The notes under the pieces were generated by a model. It ran no database searches and was not told the DNA's origin. It saw only the letters and a list, made by a program, of their open reading frames with translations. A stretch of 64,000 nucleotides of DNA, taken from NCBI GenBank assembly GCA_039090855.1, contig CM077006.1:49671336-49735335 (forward strand). Reading direction: 5' to 3'. Made by a program: the position numbers and the translations under genes. Position 1 is the stretch's first letter. Each line of letters begins with the position of its first letter. Positions 44,230 to 55,149 of this stretch are shown here, piece by piece. The stretch is from Macrothele yani (taxonomy: Eukaryota > Arthropoda > Arachnida > Araneae > Macrothelidae).

Positions 44230-45602
44230 GGGAGTACATTGAACGGCAATAAGGGAAGTTTTCTTCGTTACTTCACACTTTTCTCAAAACTGGACAGCGT
44301 GCAGAACTTTTGTTATGACTCCCGTAACGCGTCCATAAACAGACGATTTTGTGTACTTTTTCAGTTGCGCATTAACACACTGTTATTTAGCTGAGAAATT
44401 CTGTGTCATGTGTTTCAGAGTTCAATAACTTTGCTGAGCATCTAAGATTTCGATCATCTTTCATTTAAATCGCTGCTTCCAGTGCAGGGTGCCAAAAAAG
44501 GAACCAGCGCCAAAAAAACACACCACCTAGAACTCTAATCCGAGTCCACGCTATCGAACTGTCAGAACAGCGCTAAACGATCACCCCATTATAGCTTACA
44601 GGCTCGGCACCAGATTGTGACGTCACTAGGGTAGTCCGTTGTCGGGAAGAGGGAGGTGCTGGGAGCGGTACGGCGATGTGCGAAGTGAACGCGTCTTTAC
44701 GTTCACCAACTAAAGAAGTCACACGTTTTTTTAGAGTTTCACTGCATTTAAACAAGGACTGCTGTGTTAGTTTTTTCAAATAACTGCAGAGTTTACACCT
44801 TTGTTTTATAATCTTTTAAGATAAGAAGAAAAAGAAATTACAGCGTAAAATCTAGCGTAGCAATAATTTCGACGTAAAAGTGTAAGCAAGACAGATTCGT
44901 CAACTTAATGAAAGCATCATTTCACTGGAAGTCATAAACCATTCCTGTAATCAAAATTATAAACTGTCGTCGTAGTTTCACTTGAAATTATAGTGTCGTC
45001 ATAGTTCACCAAATCATTCTTGTACTTGAAAGATTAGTTTGAGGGACCATTACGAAGTACCGCCGTCGTTTCAAAAGATGTCAATTGACGAATTTAAGGA
45101 ATCAGTATTTTAATTCATTGCGAGCTTACGACTACGAAATATTGAGTAATGAAATAATTCTTTTAGTGAAAATTATTCTCATATCAGACAGTAACTAGCA
45201 ATTTATGTGCAATCCATGTTCACTAATATATAAAAAAAAGGTCAAGAAGAAAACCTGAATTTTTTCCTGTGTGTTTTTTTAGATTATTACCAAAGGCTGA
45301 ATAAAACACTTTGTGACATACATACAGTGAATTGCTGCTTGATCCACCGATTGCATCAAATAAATTAAGATTTAAAGAAAATTACGCAATTGTTACATTA
45401 TTAAATGTACAATAAATACATTTTAATGACGTAACAAGTTTTTCTAATTTTAGTACCATCTATTTGGTGTGCAACTTAATTCTCGGCTCCTAACCACAAG
45501 CGATCATAAAACGTCGGCAAATGCAAATAGCTGCGTCTGATAATGGCTGATTGCAGCGGCATCCTACAGCTTTCCAGGCAACCGTAACCGCTCACAGCTA
45601 TA

Positions 45603-47885
45603 GTGACAGAAGGGACGAAAGTTGACGGTGAAAGCAATGTCGTTCGAGAAGCAACATTTGAGGCACTGCCTCCTGTTCACGTTTCAGCTGAAAAAAGTGC
45701 CGCGGAATCCCAGCAAATGATCTGTGCTGCTTTGGGTGAGGCTGCTGTGTCCTACAGTACGTGTAAGAAGTGGTTCCAGGCGTTTAAGCAGGGAAATCTC
45801 AATCTCCGTGATGCAGAATGTCCGAGTGAGGCTGCTGTGTGCTGCTTTGGGTGAGGCTGCTGTGTCCTACAGTACATGTAAGAAGTGGTTCCAGCGGTTT
45901 AAGCAGGGAAATCTCAATCTCCGTGATGCAGAATGTCCGAGTGAGGCTGCTGTGTGCTGCTTTTTGTGAGGCTGCTGTGTCCTACAGTACGTGGAAGGAG
46001 TGATTCCAGCGGTTTGAGCAGGGAAATTTCGATCTCCGTGATGCAGAATGTCCGAGTGAGGCTGCTGTGTGCTGCTTTGGGTGAGGCTGCTGTGTCCTAC
46101 AGTACATGTAAGAAGTGGTTCCAGCGGTTTAAGCAGGGAAATCTCAATCTCCGTGATGCAGAATGTCCGAGTGAGGCTGCTGTGTGCTGCTTTTTGTGAG
46201 GCTGCTGTGTCCTACAGTACGTGTAAGAAGTGATTCCAGCGGTTTAAGCAGGGAAATTTCGATCTCCGTGATGCAGAATGTCCGAGTGAGGCTGCTGTGT
46301 CCTACAGTACGTGTAAGGAGTGATTCCAGCGGTTTGAGCAGGGAAATTTCGATCTCCGTGATGCAGAATGTCCGAGTGAGGCTGCTGTGTGCTGCTTTGG
46401 GTGAGGCTGCTGTGTCCTACAGTACGTGTAAGAAATGGTTCCAGCGGTTTAAGCAGGGAAATTTCGATCTCCGTGATGCAGAATGTCCGAGTGAGGCTGC
46501 TGTGTGCTGCTTTGGGTGAGGCTGCTGTGTTCTACAGTATGTGTAAGAAGTGGTTCCAGCGGTTTAAGCAGGGAAATCTAAATCTCCGTGATGCAGAATG
46601 TCCGAGTGAGGCTGCTGTGTGCTGCTTTGGGTGAGGCTGCTGTGTCCTACAGTACATGTAAGAAGTGGTTCCAGTGGTTTAAGCAGGGAAATCTCAATCT
46701 CCGTGATGCAGAATGTCCGAGTGAGGCTGCTGTGTGCTGCTTTGGGTGAGGCTGCTGTGTCCTACAGTACGTGTAAGAAGTGGTTCCAGCGGTTTAAGCA
46801 GGGAAATTTCGATCTCCGTGATGCAGAATGTCCGAGTGAGGCTGCTGTGTCCTACAGTACATGTAAGAAGTGGTTCCAGCGGTTTAAGCAGGGAAATCTC
46901 AATCTCCGTGATACAGAATGTCCGAGTGAGGCTGCTGTGTGCTGCTTTGGGTGAGGCTGCTGTGTCCTGCAGTACATGTAAGGAGTGATTCCAGCGGTTT
47001 GAGCAGGGAAATTTCGATCTCCGTGATGCAAAACGTCCGGGACAGCCACATAAAGTTGAAGATGAGGAACTGGAACAACTGTTGGACGCGGATCCCTGTC
47101 GCACACAGTCAGGGCTTGCTCAGGAACTCGGAGTAACACGGCAAGCCATTGCAAAGCGCCTCCACAAGCTTGGACGGATTCACAAGGAGGGCCGTTGGGT
47201 GCCCCACCAACTCACAGCTGCAAACAAGTCTAGGCGCTACGATGTTGCTGTGTCCTTGCTCTTCAGATTCAAGAAGAAGGATTTCCTCCACAAGATTTTG
47301 ACCTGTAATGAGAAGTGAATGAATCCTCAACGATAATCATAAGCGGCGCAAATCGTGGGTTTATCTAGGTCAGTCTACCACCTGTACCGCCAAACCGAAT
47401 ATCCATGCCAGGAAGTTGTTGCTGTGCATATGGTGCGATCAGCGCGGTGTCGTACACTATGAGTTGCTCAAACCTGGTGAAACGGTCAATGCTGAGCGTT
47501 ATCGTCAGCAACTCATTCGTGTGAGTGACGTACTGGAGGCGAAAAGGCTATACACCGGCAAGAGCAGAAGGTCTGTCCTGTTGCTTCAGCATAACGCGCG
47601 TCCTTACACCGCGAAAACGACTTTAAACAAGATCACCGACCTGGGATGGGAGATTTTGTCCCACCCTGCGTATTCTCCAGACTTCGCCCCGTCGGATTAT
47701 CACCTCTTTCGCTCCCTGCAACACATCTGAGTGATGCGCACTTCACTTTCGTCGAGGAGGTCCAGACAAGTATTGATGACTTTATCAACTCGAAACAGCC
47801 CTCTTTTTTCCGCAGTGGCATTCGGCAGCTGACTGACCGATGGCTCAAACGTATCCAACGCAGTGGGGATTATTTCTCTGATTAG
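45603..47885 (+). pseudogene. mariner transposase with tandemly amplified helix-turn-helix segment
   Basis: N-terminus MTEGTKVDGESNVVREA, then the HTH piece YSTCKKWFQ.FKQGNLNLRD repeated, then RPGQPHKVEDEELEQLLDAD, TRQAIAKRLHKLGRIHKEG (second HTH), a stop at 47,318, WCDQRGVVHYELLKPGETVN, LLLQHNARPYTAKTTLNK (second catalytic D lost: LQHNARP where family members have HDNARP), ITDLGWEILSHPAYSPDFAP (third D), a stop at ~47,729, and TFVEEVQTSIDDFINSKQPS...GDYFSD, stop 47,885. DD34D-type. Dead through frameshifts, stops and catalytic loss. Confidence 0.9.
45724..46995 (+). repeat. 115-bp tandem array (about 11 units) inside the mariner gene
   Basis: Unit: GTGCTGCTTTGGGTGAGGCT, GCTGTGTCCTACAGTACRTG, TAAGAAGTGGTTCCAGCGGT, TTAAGCAGGGAAATCTCAAT, CTCCGTGATGCAGAATGTCC, GAGTGAGGCTGCT. 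Two alternating subtypes (GTGTAAGAAGTGG / GTGGAAGGAGTGA; TTTGGGTG / TTTTTGTG) show block amplification of pairs. Two units lack the first 23 bp. 115 is not divisible by three. Confidence 0.95.
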
Positions 47886-48314
47886 GTGCGTATTCGATTT
47901 GCTATAATTTGCTGTCAACGTGCTGTGCCTGTGGCCGAGAATTAAGTTGCACACCTAATAGTTACGTGTTTGGACAACTTCATTTTGATAAGCTAATATA
48001 AAGTTTATAATTTTTGTCTTCCAGAGTACTATTAAAAAAAATGTTACCTTGTCAAAGTTTAAAACATCTGTATTAAGTATATTAGTAACATTAAACAAAA
48101 CTGTTTGGATCCAGAATACACCCTGAGTAGTCCAGAATATGAACATTTCTTTTTATCTGGAAAAATACGAGTATACTTATGGGCATAAATTTCCTGTAAT
48201 TTGATTTTTAAGAAGTATTCAGGAAAACTCCCAATGTACAAATAATTATGTTTGTGTAGTTCTTTGTGTAACGCAAACACAATTTAATTATTTGCCCGTT
48301 AGCTGTTAATCTTC

Positions 48315-48505
48315 GAGTAAGCTCGACCACCCGCCACGGATAACCAGACTACCCTCCCGTACGTCACCCAGCTTCCGGTATTCGGTGCGCGGGCCTGTAC
48401 ATTACCCCCTAGTAGCTTAGCAGGCCCGCGCACCGAACGCCGGAAGCTGCATGACGTAGGGGAGAGTAGGCTGATGTCCGTGGTGGGTGGTCGAGCATGC
48501 ATGAG
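48315..48505. repeat. GC-rich 190-bp palindrome (MITE-like)
   Basis: GCTCGACCACCCGCCACGGA...CAGGCCCGCGCACCGAA folds against its inverse around CATTACCCCCTAGTAGC. The inner words CGGTGCGCGGGCCTGT and TGACGT also occur at 51,945-51,990 in the right arm terminus, so it is probably a relative of the large inverted repeat's ends. Confidence 0.85.
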
Positions 48506-48534
48506 CTTGCTCACTCTGTGTAAGCGTGACTACG

Positions 48535-48680
48535 GATGTGCGTGGTTGTTGTTGTTGTCAAATTGTCAGCTAAATTTATTTTCATAGAGGAATATTAAAA
48601 GTATTCAAATTCCCTACTAATGGGGAGGTTCTCAAAAAATGGATTACAGCAATAAAGCGTGAAAATTTTCAACTCTAAGG
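48535..48680 (+). pseudogene. THAP-like zinc-finger fragment
   Basis: ATG at 48,535 begins MCVVV; after a frameshift 48,601-48,678 reads VFKFPTNGEVLKKWITAIKR then ENFQL and a stop, followed by AAGGTACGTGG (donor-like). FP..N..L.KKWI.AIKREN is the central part of the THAP domain, found at the N-terminus of P-element transposases and other proteins. The expected upstream CxxC pair and the downstream C..H are not intact. Lying between the arms of an inverted repeat, it may be the decayed 5' exon of a P-like transposase. Confidence 0.5.
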
Positions 48681-48689
48681 TACGTGGAA

Positions 48690-50820
48690 ACCTTTTGTTA
48701 ACCTTATTTTAAACTACTCGTAAAATAAAAATTTTGAACTAGAAAATTTAAATTAAATTTGGCTAATTTTATAATCTAATGCATCTCACAGCGGGAAGTC
48801 AAAGCACTGAAAAGATTTTTGAAAAATGAAATTTATGTTTGTAATGGAAAGAATAGATTACTTGTGTTGTTATATTAATCCATAACATGTTTTTGCCAAT
48901 GTATCAAATAAGTTCAAAGTAAAATATGTATATTTAGGAAGGGATTTTAAACTTTATTATGGACACAGAATAATAAGGGTTGCATGTTTTTGATCCCAAG
49001 AGTAATATGTTGATACATTCGTACTTAGTTATTTATGTGTTTAGGCAGCGCCAGATTAACTTTTTGGGGTCCCTATTTCTGGGCACAAATGCTTGTAAAA
49101 TACTTATATCCTATACGAAATATATGTGTGTCATGTACACATCTAACATGCCTATGTCCTTTATATAAATGCTAAGGCCTTGTTGCCACGTGAAATACAT
49201 CTTTTGTGTTTGCAGACATAGAGAATTGCATTGAATTATCATTTTTACTTTTTATTACTAAAGGAACACAAACACTGAATCAAGTATAGACAGCAAAAAT
49301 TAGATATGAATGCTCAAAAACAGAAGTTCACACATAGTTCAGGAGTAAGTTTGCCTTTGAAATGTCCGTTTAAAGATTTTGAAGCATTTTTCCACAAACC
49401 AACAAATTGAAGAGCTGTCGTGTGAGCAGTGTGTATGCTCTATCAGTGGTAGGATGGGAATTTATCAGAACCATTCAATTTCTTAAAAATTAGGTGAAAT
49501 ATATCAGTACTACCTGGGCAAGAAATTATTTTCTTGCCCAGGTAGTAAAAGCTGGATGCGCAGGAAAATGTATCTTTTAAGATAACAAACCAGAACCCTA
49601 TTTTTTTAAGTTAAAAATATGAACTGTTTTAACATGTTTGCACTTCCATTTTAAGGGTCTGTATTACAAATGTTCAATGCACAAACGTGTGTATATCAAT
49701 TTTTAAGATGCTGATGCGAAAATTTAGTGATTATGCCATGTTCCTTTTGTTAAAGTTTTCTCCCTTTGTCACTAAACATGAGAGGCCAGTTACATCAGAG
49801 GCATGCATACTGTTGTTGATTATAAACAAAATTTGGAGCAAAACTAGGTTTCCGATTTCTGGGCGTAGAGCATAACATAATTAAAGATGTGATATTACTC
49901 TTTCCTTGGTACTTCGTAACAATAATACAACTTCCATTAATTAACAATGACATGAAACACGACATGTGATGACTGTCTTTTTTTTCTTGTGTAGTAGGAA
50001 ATTTTATTACAAACTTTTTTATTTTAAAATTTAGTTACCATGCACAGGCAATTAGATGTTTTATTTACCTGCCCAGACGAATGATTTACATGCTCTGGGC
50101 ATCTCGGGCATGGTATTTTTAAGCCTTGGATATTGTTATTTTTAAGAGAAAAAAAAGTACGTGGATCGACATGAATCCACATATTGTGGAAACTATGTTC
50201 TAAACAAACAAGATTTTTAAAATACAAGTAGAAATATATACTCCCTTCTTCTTCTTTTTTTTTTTTTTTTTTTTTGAAAACATTTGCTTAAAATGAGAGA
50301 TCAACTTTTTATTCATTTATCTAGACTTATCTGTTTCCAGACTTCCTGTACTGTGTCTTCACAAGCTACAGCAATAATAACTGGAACTAATATATCTCAT
50401 ATTATCCGATAACTACTAGAAAGTGTGCTTCCAAACGTGATGGTGGGTGTCAATTTTTGTATGGGGAAAAACTTCTTCAATCCTTCATAGAATTTATTTT
50501 GAAACCAAAATCTCAAAAAAAGGAAAAAACAATCTTTTTCAATAGCTTTAGCAATGACAAAACATTTGTGCAAAATTTTATACCATTGCTTTTTATGGTT
50601 TCTGAGAAAATGGTACATCAAGTTAGTCAATTTATAATGAAACATGTACATCTTTTAAAATACATCCTATAGTACCAAAACAATCGCTTAGATTTATTCA
50701 GTACAATAACTGCATGTGCATTTGTCAGGTTCTCAAAAAATATAATATTTATCTGAAAAAATACTTTAAGAAACTATTGGAACAAATTTCAGATTTTCTT
50801 AGAAACGTGTCTTTGAAATT
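48690..50820. other. Interior of the large inverted repeat: AT-rich, no clear gene; hairpin at 49,508-49,547
   Basis: TACTACCTGGGCAAGAAA is followed by its perfect inverse. Around 49,390 a frame reads NQQIEELSCEQCVC (unrecognised). A ~22-T run ends near 50,275. Candidate exons of a transposase were looked for and not found. Confidence 0.45.
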
Positions 50821-52170
50821 TTTCAAGGAACAGCTAACGGACACATAATCAAATTGTGCTTGTGATACACAAAGAACTACACAACCATAATTATATGTAC
50901 ATTGGCAGTTTTCCTGAATACTTCTTGAAAATCAAATTTCAGGAAATTTCTGCCAATAAGTTATTTGTATTTTTCCAGATAAAAAGAAATGCTTATATTG
51001 TGGATCCAAATAGTTTTGCTTAATGCTACTAATATACTTAATACAGATGTGTTGAACTTTGACAAGGTAACTTTTTTGAAATAGTGCTCTGGAAGACAAA
51101 AAGGATAAACTTTATATTTGCTTATCAAAATGAAGTTGTCCAAACACGTAACTAGATGGTACTAAAATTAGGAAAACTTGTTATGTCATTATTGTACGTT
51201 TAATAATGTAGCAATTGCGTAATTTTCTTGAAATCTTAATTTATTTGATGCAATTAGTGGATCAAGCAGCAATTCACTGTATGTATGTTAAAACGTGTTT
51301 TATTGAGCTTTTGGTAATAATTAAAAAACACAGAAAAAAATTGTTTTTCTTGACCTTTTTTTATATATTAGATCACGGATTGCGTATAAAATACATTTTC
51401 ACTAAAGGAATTACTTCAGTACTAAAATTTTCAGTCATAAATTTGCAATGAATGAAAAATCTAATTCCTTAAATATGTCAATCGACATCTTTTGAAACGA
51501 CGGCGATACTTCGTAATGGACCCTCAAACTAATCTTTCAAGTACAAGAACGATTTGTTCACAAGTACAGGAATCGTTCGGCTAACTATAAAGACACTATA
51601 ACTTCAAGTGAAACTACGACAACAGTTTATAATTTCGATTATAGGAATGGTTTATCACTTCCAGTGAAATGACAGGGATGCTTTTATTAAGTTGAGGAAT
51701 CTGTGTTGCTTACAATTTCAAGTCGAAATTATTGCTACGCTAAATTTTACGCTGTAATTTCTTTTTCTTCTGTATTTTAAAAGTTATTAAACAAACTTGT
51801 TAACTCTGCAGTTATTTGAAAACTAACACACAAGTTCTTATTTAAATGCAGTGAAACTCTAAAAGAACGCACGACCTGGTTAGTTGGTGTACGTAAAGAC
51901 GCGTTCGTTCGCACATCGCTGTAATGCTCCTCTCCGCGACTACGGACTACTCTAGTGACGTCACAAATCGGTGCGCGGGCCTGTTAAGCTATTAGGGTGT
52001 GATGGCCTGTAGCTATAAGGGAGTGATTGCTAAACACTCTCCTTAAACAAATTGTGCTTTGAGAAAAACTTTAAAATACTTCAAACGCATCTGTGTCTGT
52101 ATCACGTTGGAGGAGAATATTCCAGTCGTTTTTTCCTAGGAACGCAAATGTCGCGAAAAAACAAATACTA

Positions 52171-53528
52171 TACCGTGCAAATTAATTGGGACAAGCTATT
52201 TTATTATCAGAATTGTAATGTGTCTCCACAGTTGATGTCGGAAACCCACGTAAACCGGTTTTATCAGCTGTGAGGTGGTTGACTGTTAGAACTTGATAGT
52301 AAGAATGTGGTTTGACCGGTTTTAAACAGGAAATAGGCACTTCAGCTTCAGTTGTGAGCTTTCGTGTGTGACAGGTGGATGTTAGTTTTTGCTCTCTGTG
52401 AGTACGTGTTGCTTTCGTGTATTTAAAATGAATATTTGCCCAAGGAATCGTGCAAAAATAATTGCTCTGAAGGATCACACTTCTATGACAGTGATATATA
52501 ACGCTTCTGCAGTTGGTGTAGGCAAATCAAGTGTATCAAGACTGCTTACGCGATACAATGCATCTGGATCATCGTCTCCAAAAAGGAGAGGTAAATGTGG
52601 AAGAAAACGAAAAACAACTCCACGAACCGATACATATCTAATCAGAAATAGTAAAATGAATTAAAACAAAACAAGCACCGACCTTCAAAGAGATTTATTG
52701 GCTAGTGGTTGTGATGTTAGTGATTCAACTGTACGCCGTGGGCTTCTGGAAGTTGGCCGGTAAGCAAAAAGACCAACGAAAACACAATATTTGAATGCGA
52801 AAATGAAGATAAAACGTTTAGCATGGGCCAAAAAACATAAATCATGGACTGCTGACGACCGGAAAAAGGTAATTTTCAGTGATGAAACTCATTTATTTGT
52901 GCAGGATTACCAAGCAAATGTCGTTAGACGAAGCAACTGTGAACCCCTAAGACCTGAGCATGTCAAACAAAGTGTAAAACACCCTCTGAAACAGATGTTT
53001 TGGGGTTTTTTCACATCAAATGCCACTGGAAGCTTAGTTCCTGTTCAAGGTATGATGAATTCAGCCAAGTACGTAGAAATATTACAACGTAGGATTGTTC
53101 CATTCTAGCAAACTTTTGACGGGGCATTTCAACATGACTTGGCCCCATGTCACAATTTGGAATTAGTCAAGCTGGAAAATCAAATTCATTTGCTTAATTG
53201 GCCTGGAAATTCACCAGACTTAAATCCCATAGAAAACTTGTGGAATATTTGGAAGAGACGTTTAGGTAAAATGGAATGTACAACCAAAGAACGCATGATA
53301 ACGAATGCTATAAATGTGTGGTTCCACGATTATGAAGTCAAAACTATGTGCACTCAGTTAGTGGAGTCAATGCCAAAACGAATTCAAGTGGTCATTTCTG
53401 CTAAAGGAGGACATACTTCATACTAATACAGGTATTTATCAGTGTATGTTAAAGCATAGAATGATATAAAGGCATAGTTTTGGGAAAAAGAGGGATTTTT
53501 TACTTTGTCCCAATTAATTTGCACAGTA
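52171..53528 (+). mobile_element. Tc1-like DD34E transposon, nearly full length
   Basis: TIRs CCGTGCAAATTAATTGGGAC at 52,173 and inverse ending 53,526, TA-flanked. Transposase from M at 52,428: NICPRNRAKIIALKDH (HTH1), VGKSSVSRLLTRYNASGS, KRRGKCGRKRKTTP; stop after KMN (52,662); DLQRDLLASGCDVSDSTVRR (HTH2); stop; RLAWAKKHKSWTADDRKKVI then FSDETHLF (D1); stop at ~53,108; FQHDLAPCHN (D2); WPGNSPDLNPIENLWNIWKR (E); ending GGHTSY, stop at 53,424-53,426. Only three stops and no frameshift over the main part, so fairly recent. Confidence 0.93.
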
Positions 53529-53531
53529 TAG

Positions 53532-55071
53532 TACACTGCTGGACAATTGCTAAGGACGGATCATAAACGGCTATATAGCGCATAAAAAAGTAAGTGCGGT
53601 TGGATGCCAAGTGAAATAAAATAATGTCAGAATGCCAGGACATTACAAGAAAGACAATTTATTGTGCTCTGAAATCCAGAAGGCTTTGGAACGTGTTCAA
53701 GGGACAAACAGGCCATTTTGTGCAGAATACGTAAACGTGAAAAAAATGCAATTACCGTCCGCAGGCGTTCCGGCGTAAGATGTCAATACGGGATATGGCC
53801 ACCATGGAGGGCGATGCAAGATTCCACACGTCGTGTCATGCTTTGCACAACATTATCAAGCAGCTGTTGGGGTAATTTATCCCATTCCTCTGTCAGTGCA
53901 CGGATGAGGGTGTCCTTGTTTATTGGAGGGCATTGGCGACCAGCAAGACTCCTCCCCAAAGCACCCCACACATTTTCAATGGGATTCAGATCTGGAGAAC
54001 GTGTTGGCCATAAGAGGCGTTAAATATCCTCGCTCTCAAGACACCCCTGGACAGCGAGTGTTTGATGACATGTTGCGTTGTCGTCCATGAAAATGAATCT
54101 ATCACCGACAGCACCACGGAACATGCGAACATGAGGTAGCAGAACATCATTAATGTATCGTTGGCCAGTCATAGTCCCAGTTGGAAGCACATAGAGGGAC
54201 GTACGGCCATTGATCATGATGCCAGGCCCATACCATGACACTACATGTCGGATATCGGTCCCTTTCCTGTATGTTTGCTGGACAATATGCAGTACCACTA
54301 TCACGCCAAATCAGTTGTCGTCGAAAATCAGACGATAGACTGTATCTACTCTCATCTGAGAAGAGGACAGCAGACCAGTCGTTAACAGTCCAATTGCGAT
54401 GTTGATGGCACCATTGCAAACGGGCCGGTGACGTCTGGACAATGGGATGCACACAACAGGACGGCGGGCGTATAGTCCTCCTTCATGCAAACGTCTGGCG
54501 ACAGTTTTTCGGGAGATCCGCTTGCCAGTAGCAGCCATGAACTGATTTGCTACCTCACTAGCTGTGCTGCGCCGGTGTCTTTTTGTTGATAGCACTATGT
54601 ACCGATCTTCTGCAGGTGTCGTACTGCGAACACGACCACTCCCGTGACGTTTGCTACACTCTCCATTTGTTTGAAATGATTTCCAAAGCCTTGAAACAAC
54701 ACAGTGGCTGACGTCGAACTCCCTGGCAACATCTGTTATTTTTCGCCTTTCTTCAATCTTGCCAATAATACGGCCACGCGTAAAATCATCCACGTGATGT
54801 CGGGAAGACATACTGAAAATTTCAAGTTCGTCAATTGATTATTTCCCTTTCAACTTTGCGTTTGAACAACAACGGTCAATACGCGTCAAATCCTTTATAT
54901 CTCTTATCAGCGCTATGACGTCACGAACAAGTTCGGCAAACCAAAATTTGCATACGCACAACACGTCTTACTGTATCCCGCACTTATGCTGATTTCCACA
55001 TTTTCCTGCCTTCCATTTTATGGTTGCTATCGTTGCTATTGTCATCCGTCCTTAGCAATTGTCCGGCAGTA
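53532..55071 (-). mobile_element. Tc1-like DD34E transposon, minus strand
   Basis: TIRs CACTGCTGGACAATTGCTAA at 53,534 and inverse ending 55,069, with TA. Minus-strand gene from 54,811: MSSRHHVDDFTRGRIIGKIE, REFDVSHCVVSRLWKSFQ (HTH1), SEVANQFMAATGKRISRKTV (HTH2); frameshift ~54,450; RLQWCHQHRNWTVNDWSAVL, FSDESRYSL (D1); frameshift ~54,250; FIFMDDNATCHQTLAV (D2); stop at 54,020; RSPDLNPIENVWGALGRSL (E), ending HGGHIPY, stop at 53,783. Confidence 0.92.
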
Positions 55072-55149
55072 TATAAACTGAATGATTACTGAATTTTGTA
55101 CACTAATATAGCGTATGTATGCAAGGAACAATTATTGAAATAATAGATG

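Larger units (their letters stand above)
42770..44260 (+). pseudogene. mariner transposase pseudogene, interrupted twice
   Basis: First part: GAILLNDNVSCHDAASVRKL (second catalytic D in NDN), PKYGWETLSHPPYSSDLSPP (third D region). It is broken at 42,995 by a foldback element and resumes at 43,839 with DFFPELKNRLRCICYISLDE, then VISSGGEYI. A SINE splits GGEYI from ERQ at 44,019-44,229. N-terminal half absent. Reading across both insertions restores the expected mariner C-terminus. Confidence 0.83.
45463..47958 (+). mobile_element. mariner transposon with TIRs, inflated by an internal 115-bp array
   Basis: TIRs TTTGGTGTGCAACTTAATTC at 45,463 and inverted TTAGGTGTGCAACTTAATTC ending 47,958, TA on both sides. 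The empty site survives in the other arm of the inverted repeat. Without the array the element would be ~1.3 kb, the normal mariner size. Confidence 0.93.
44580..52005. repeat. Large inverted repeat: left arm 44,580-45,462 + 47,959-48,295, right arm 50,825-52,005
   Basis: Left-arm words (TTGTGACGTCACTAG, CGCGTCTTTACG, AGAGTTTCACTGCATTTAAA, AAATTACAGCGTAAAAT, GAGGGACCATTACGAAGTA, CTAATTTTAGTACCATCTA, TTTTGATAAGC, AAGAAGTATTCAGGAAAACT) all recur inverted at 50,825-51,965. Once the mariner (45,463-47,958) is subtracted both arms are ~1.2 kb. The uninterrupted right arm (CTAGATGGTACTAAAATTAG at ~51,150) shows the empty mariner target site. Outer termini are near TAAACGATCACCCC (44,573) and its inverse near 52,030. 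Confidence 0.85.

Noticed and set aside
48010..51160. Separate genes at 48.0-48.3 and 50.8-51.2 kb with similar peptides
   Set aside because: They are the two arms of the same inverted repeat read on opposite strands; no motif.
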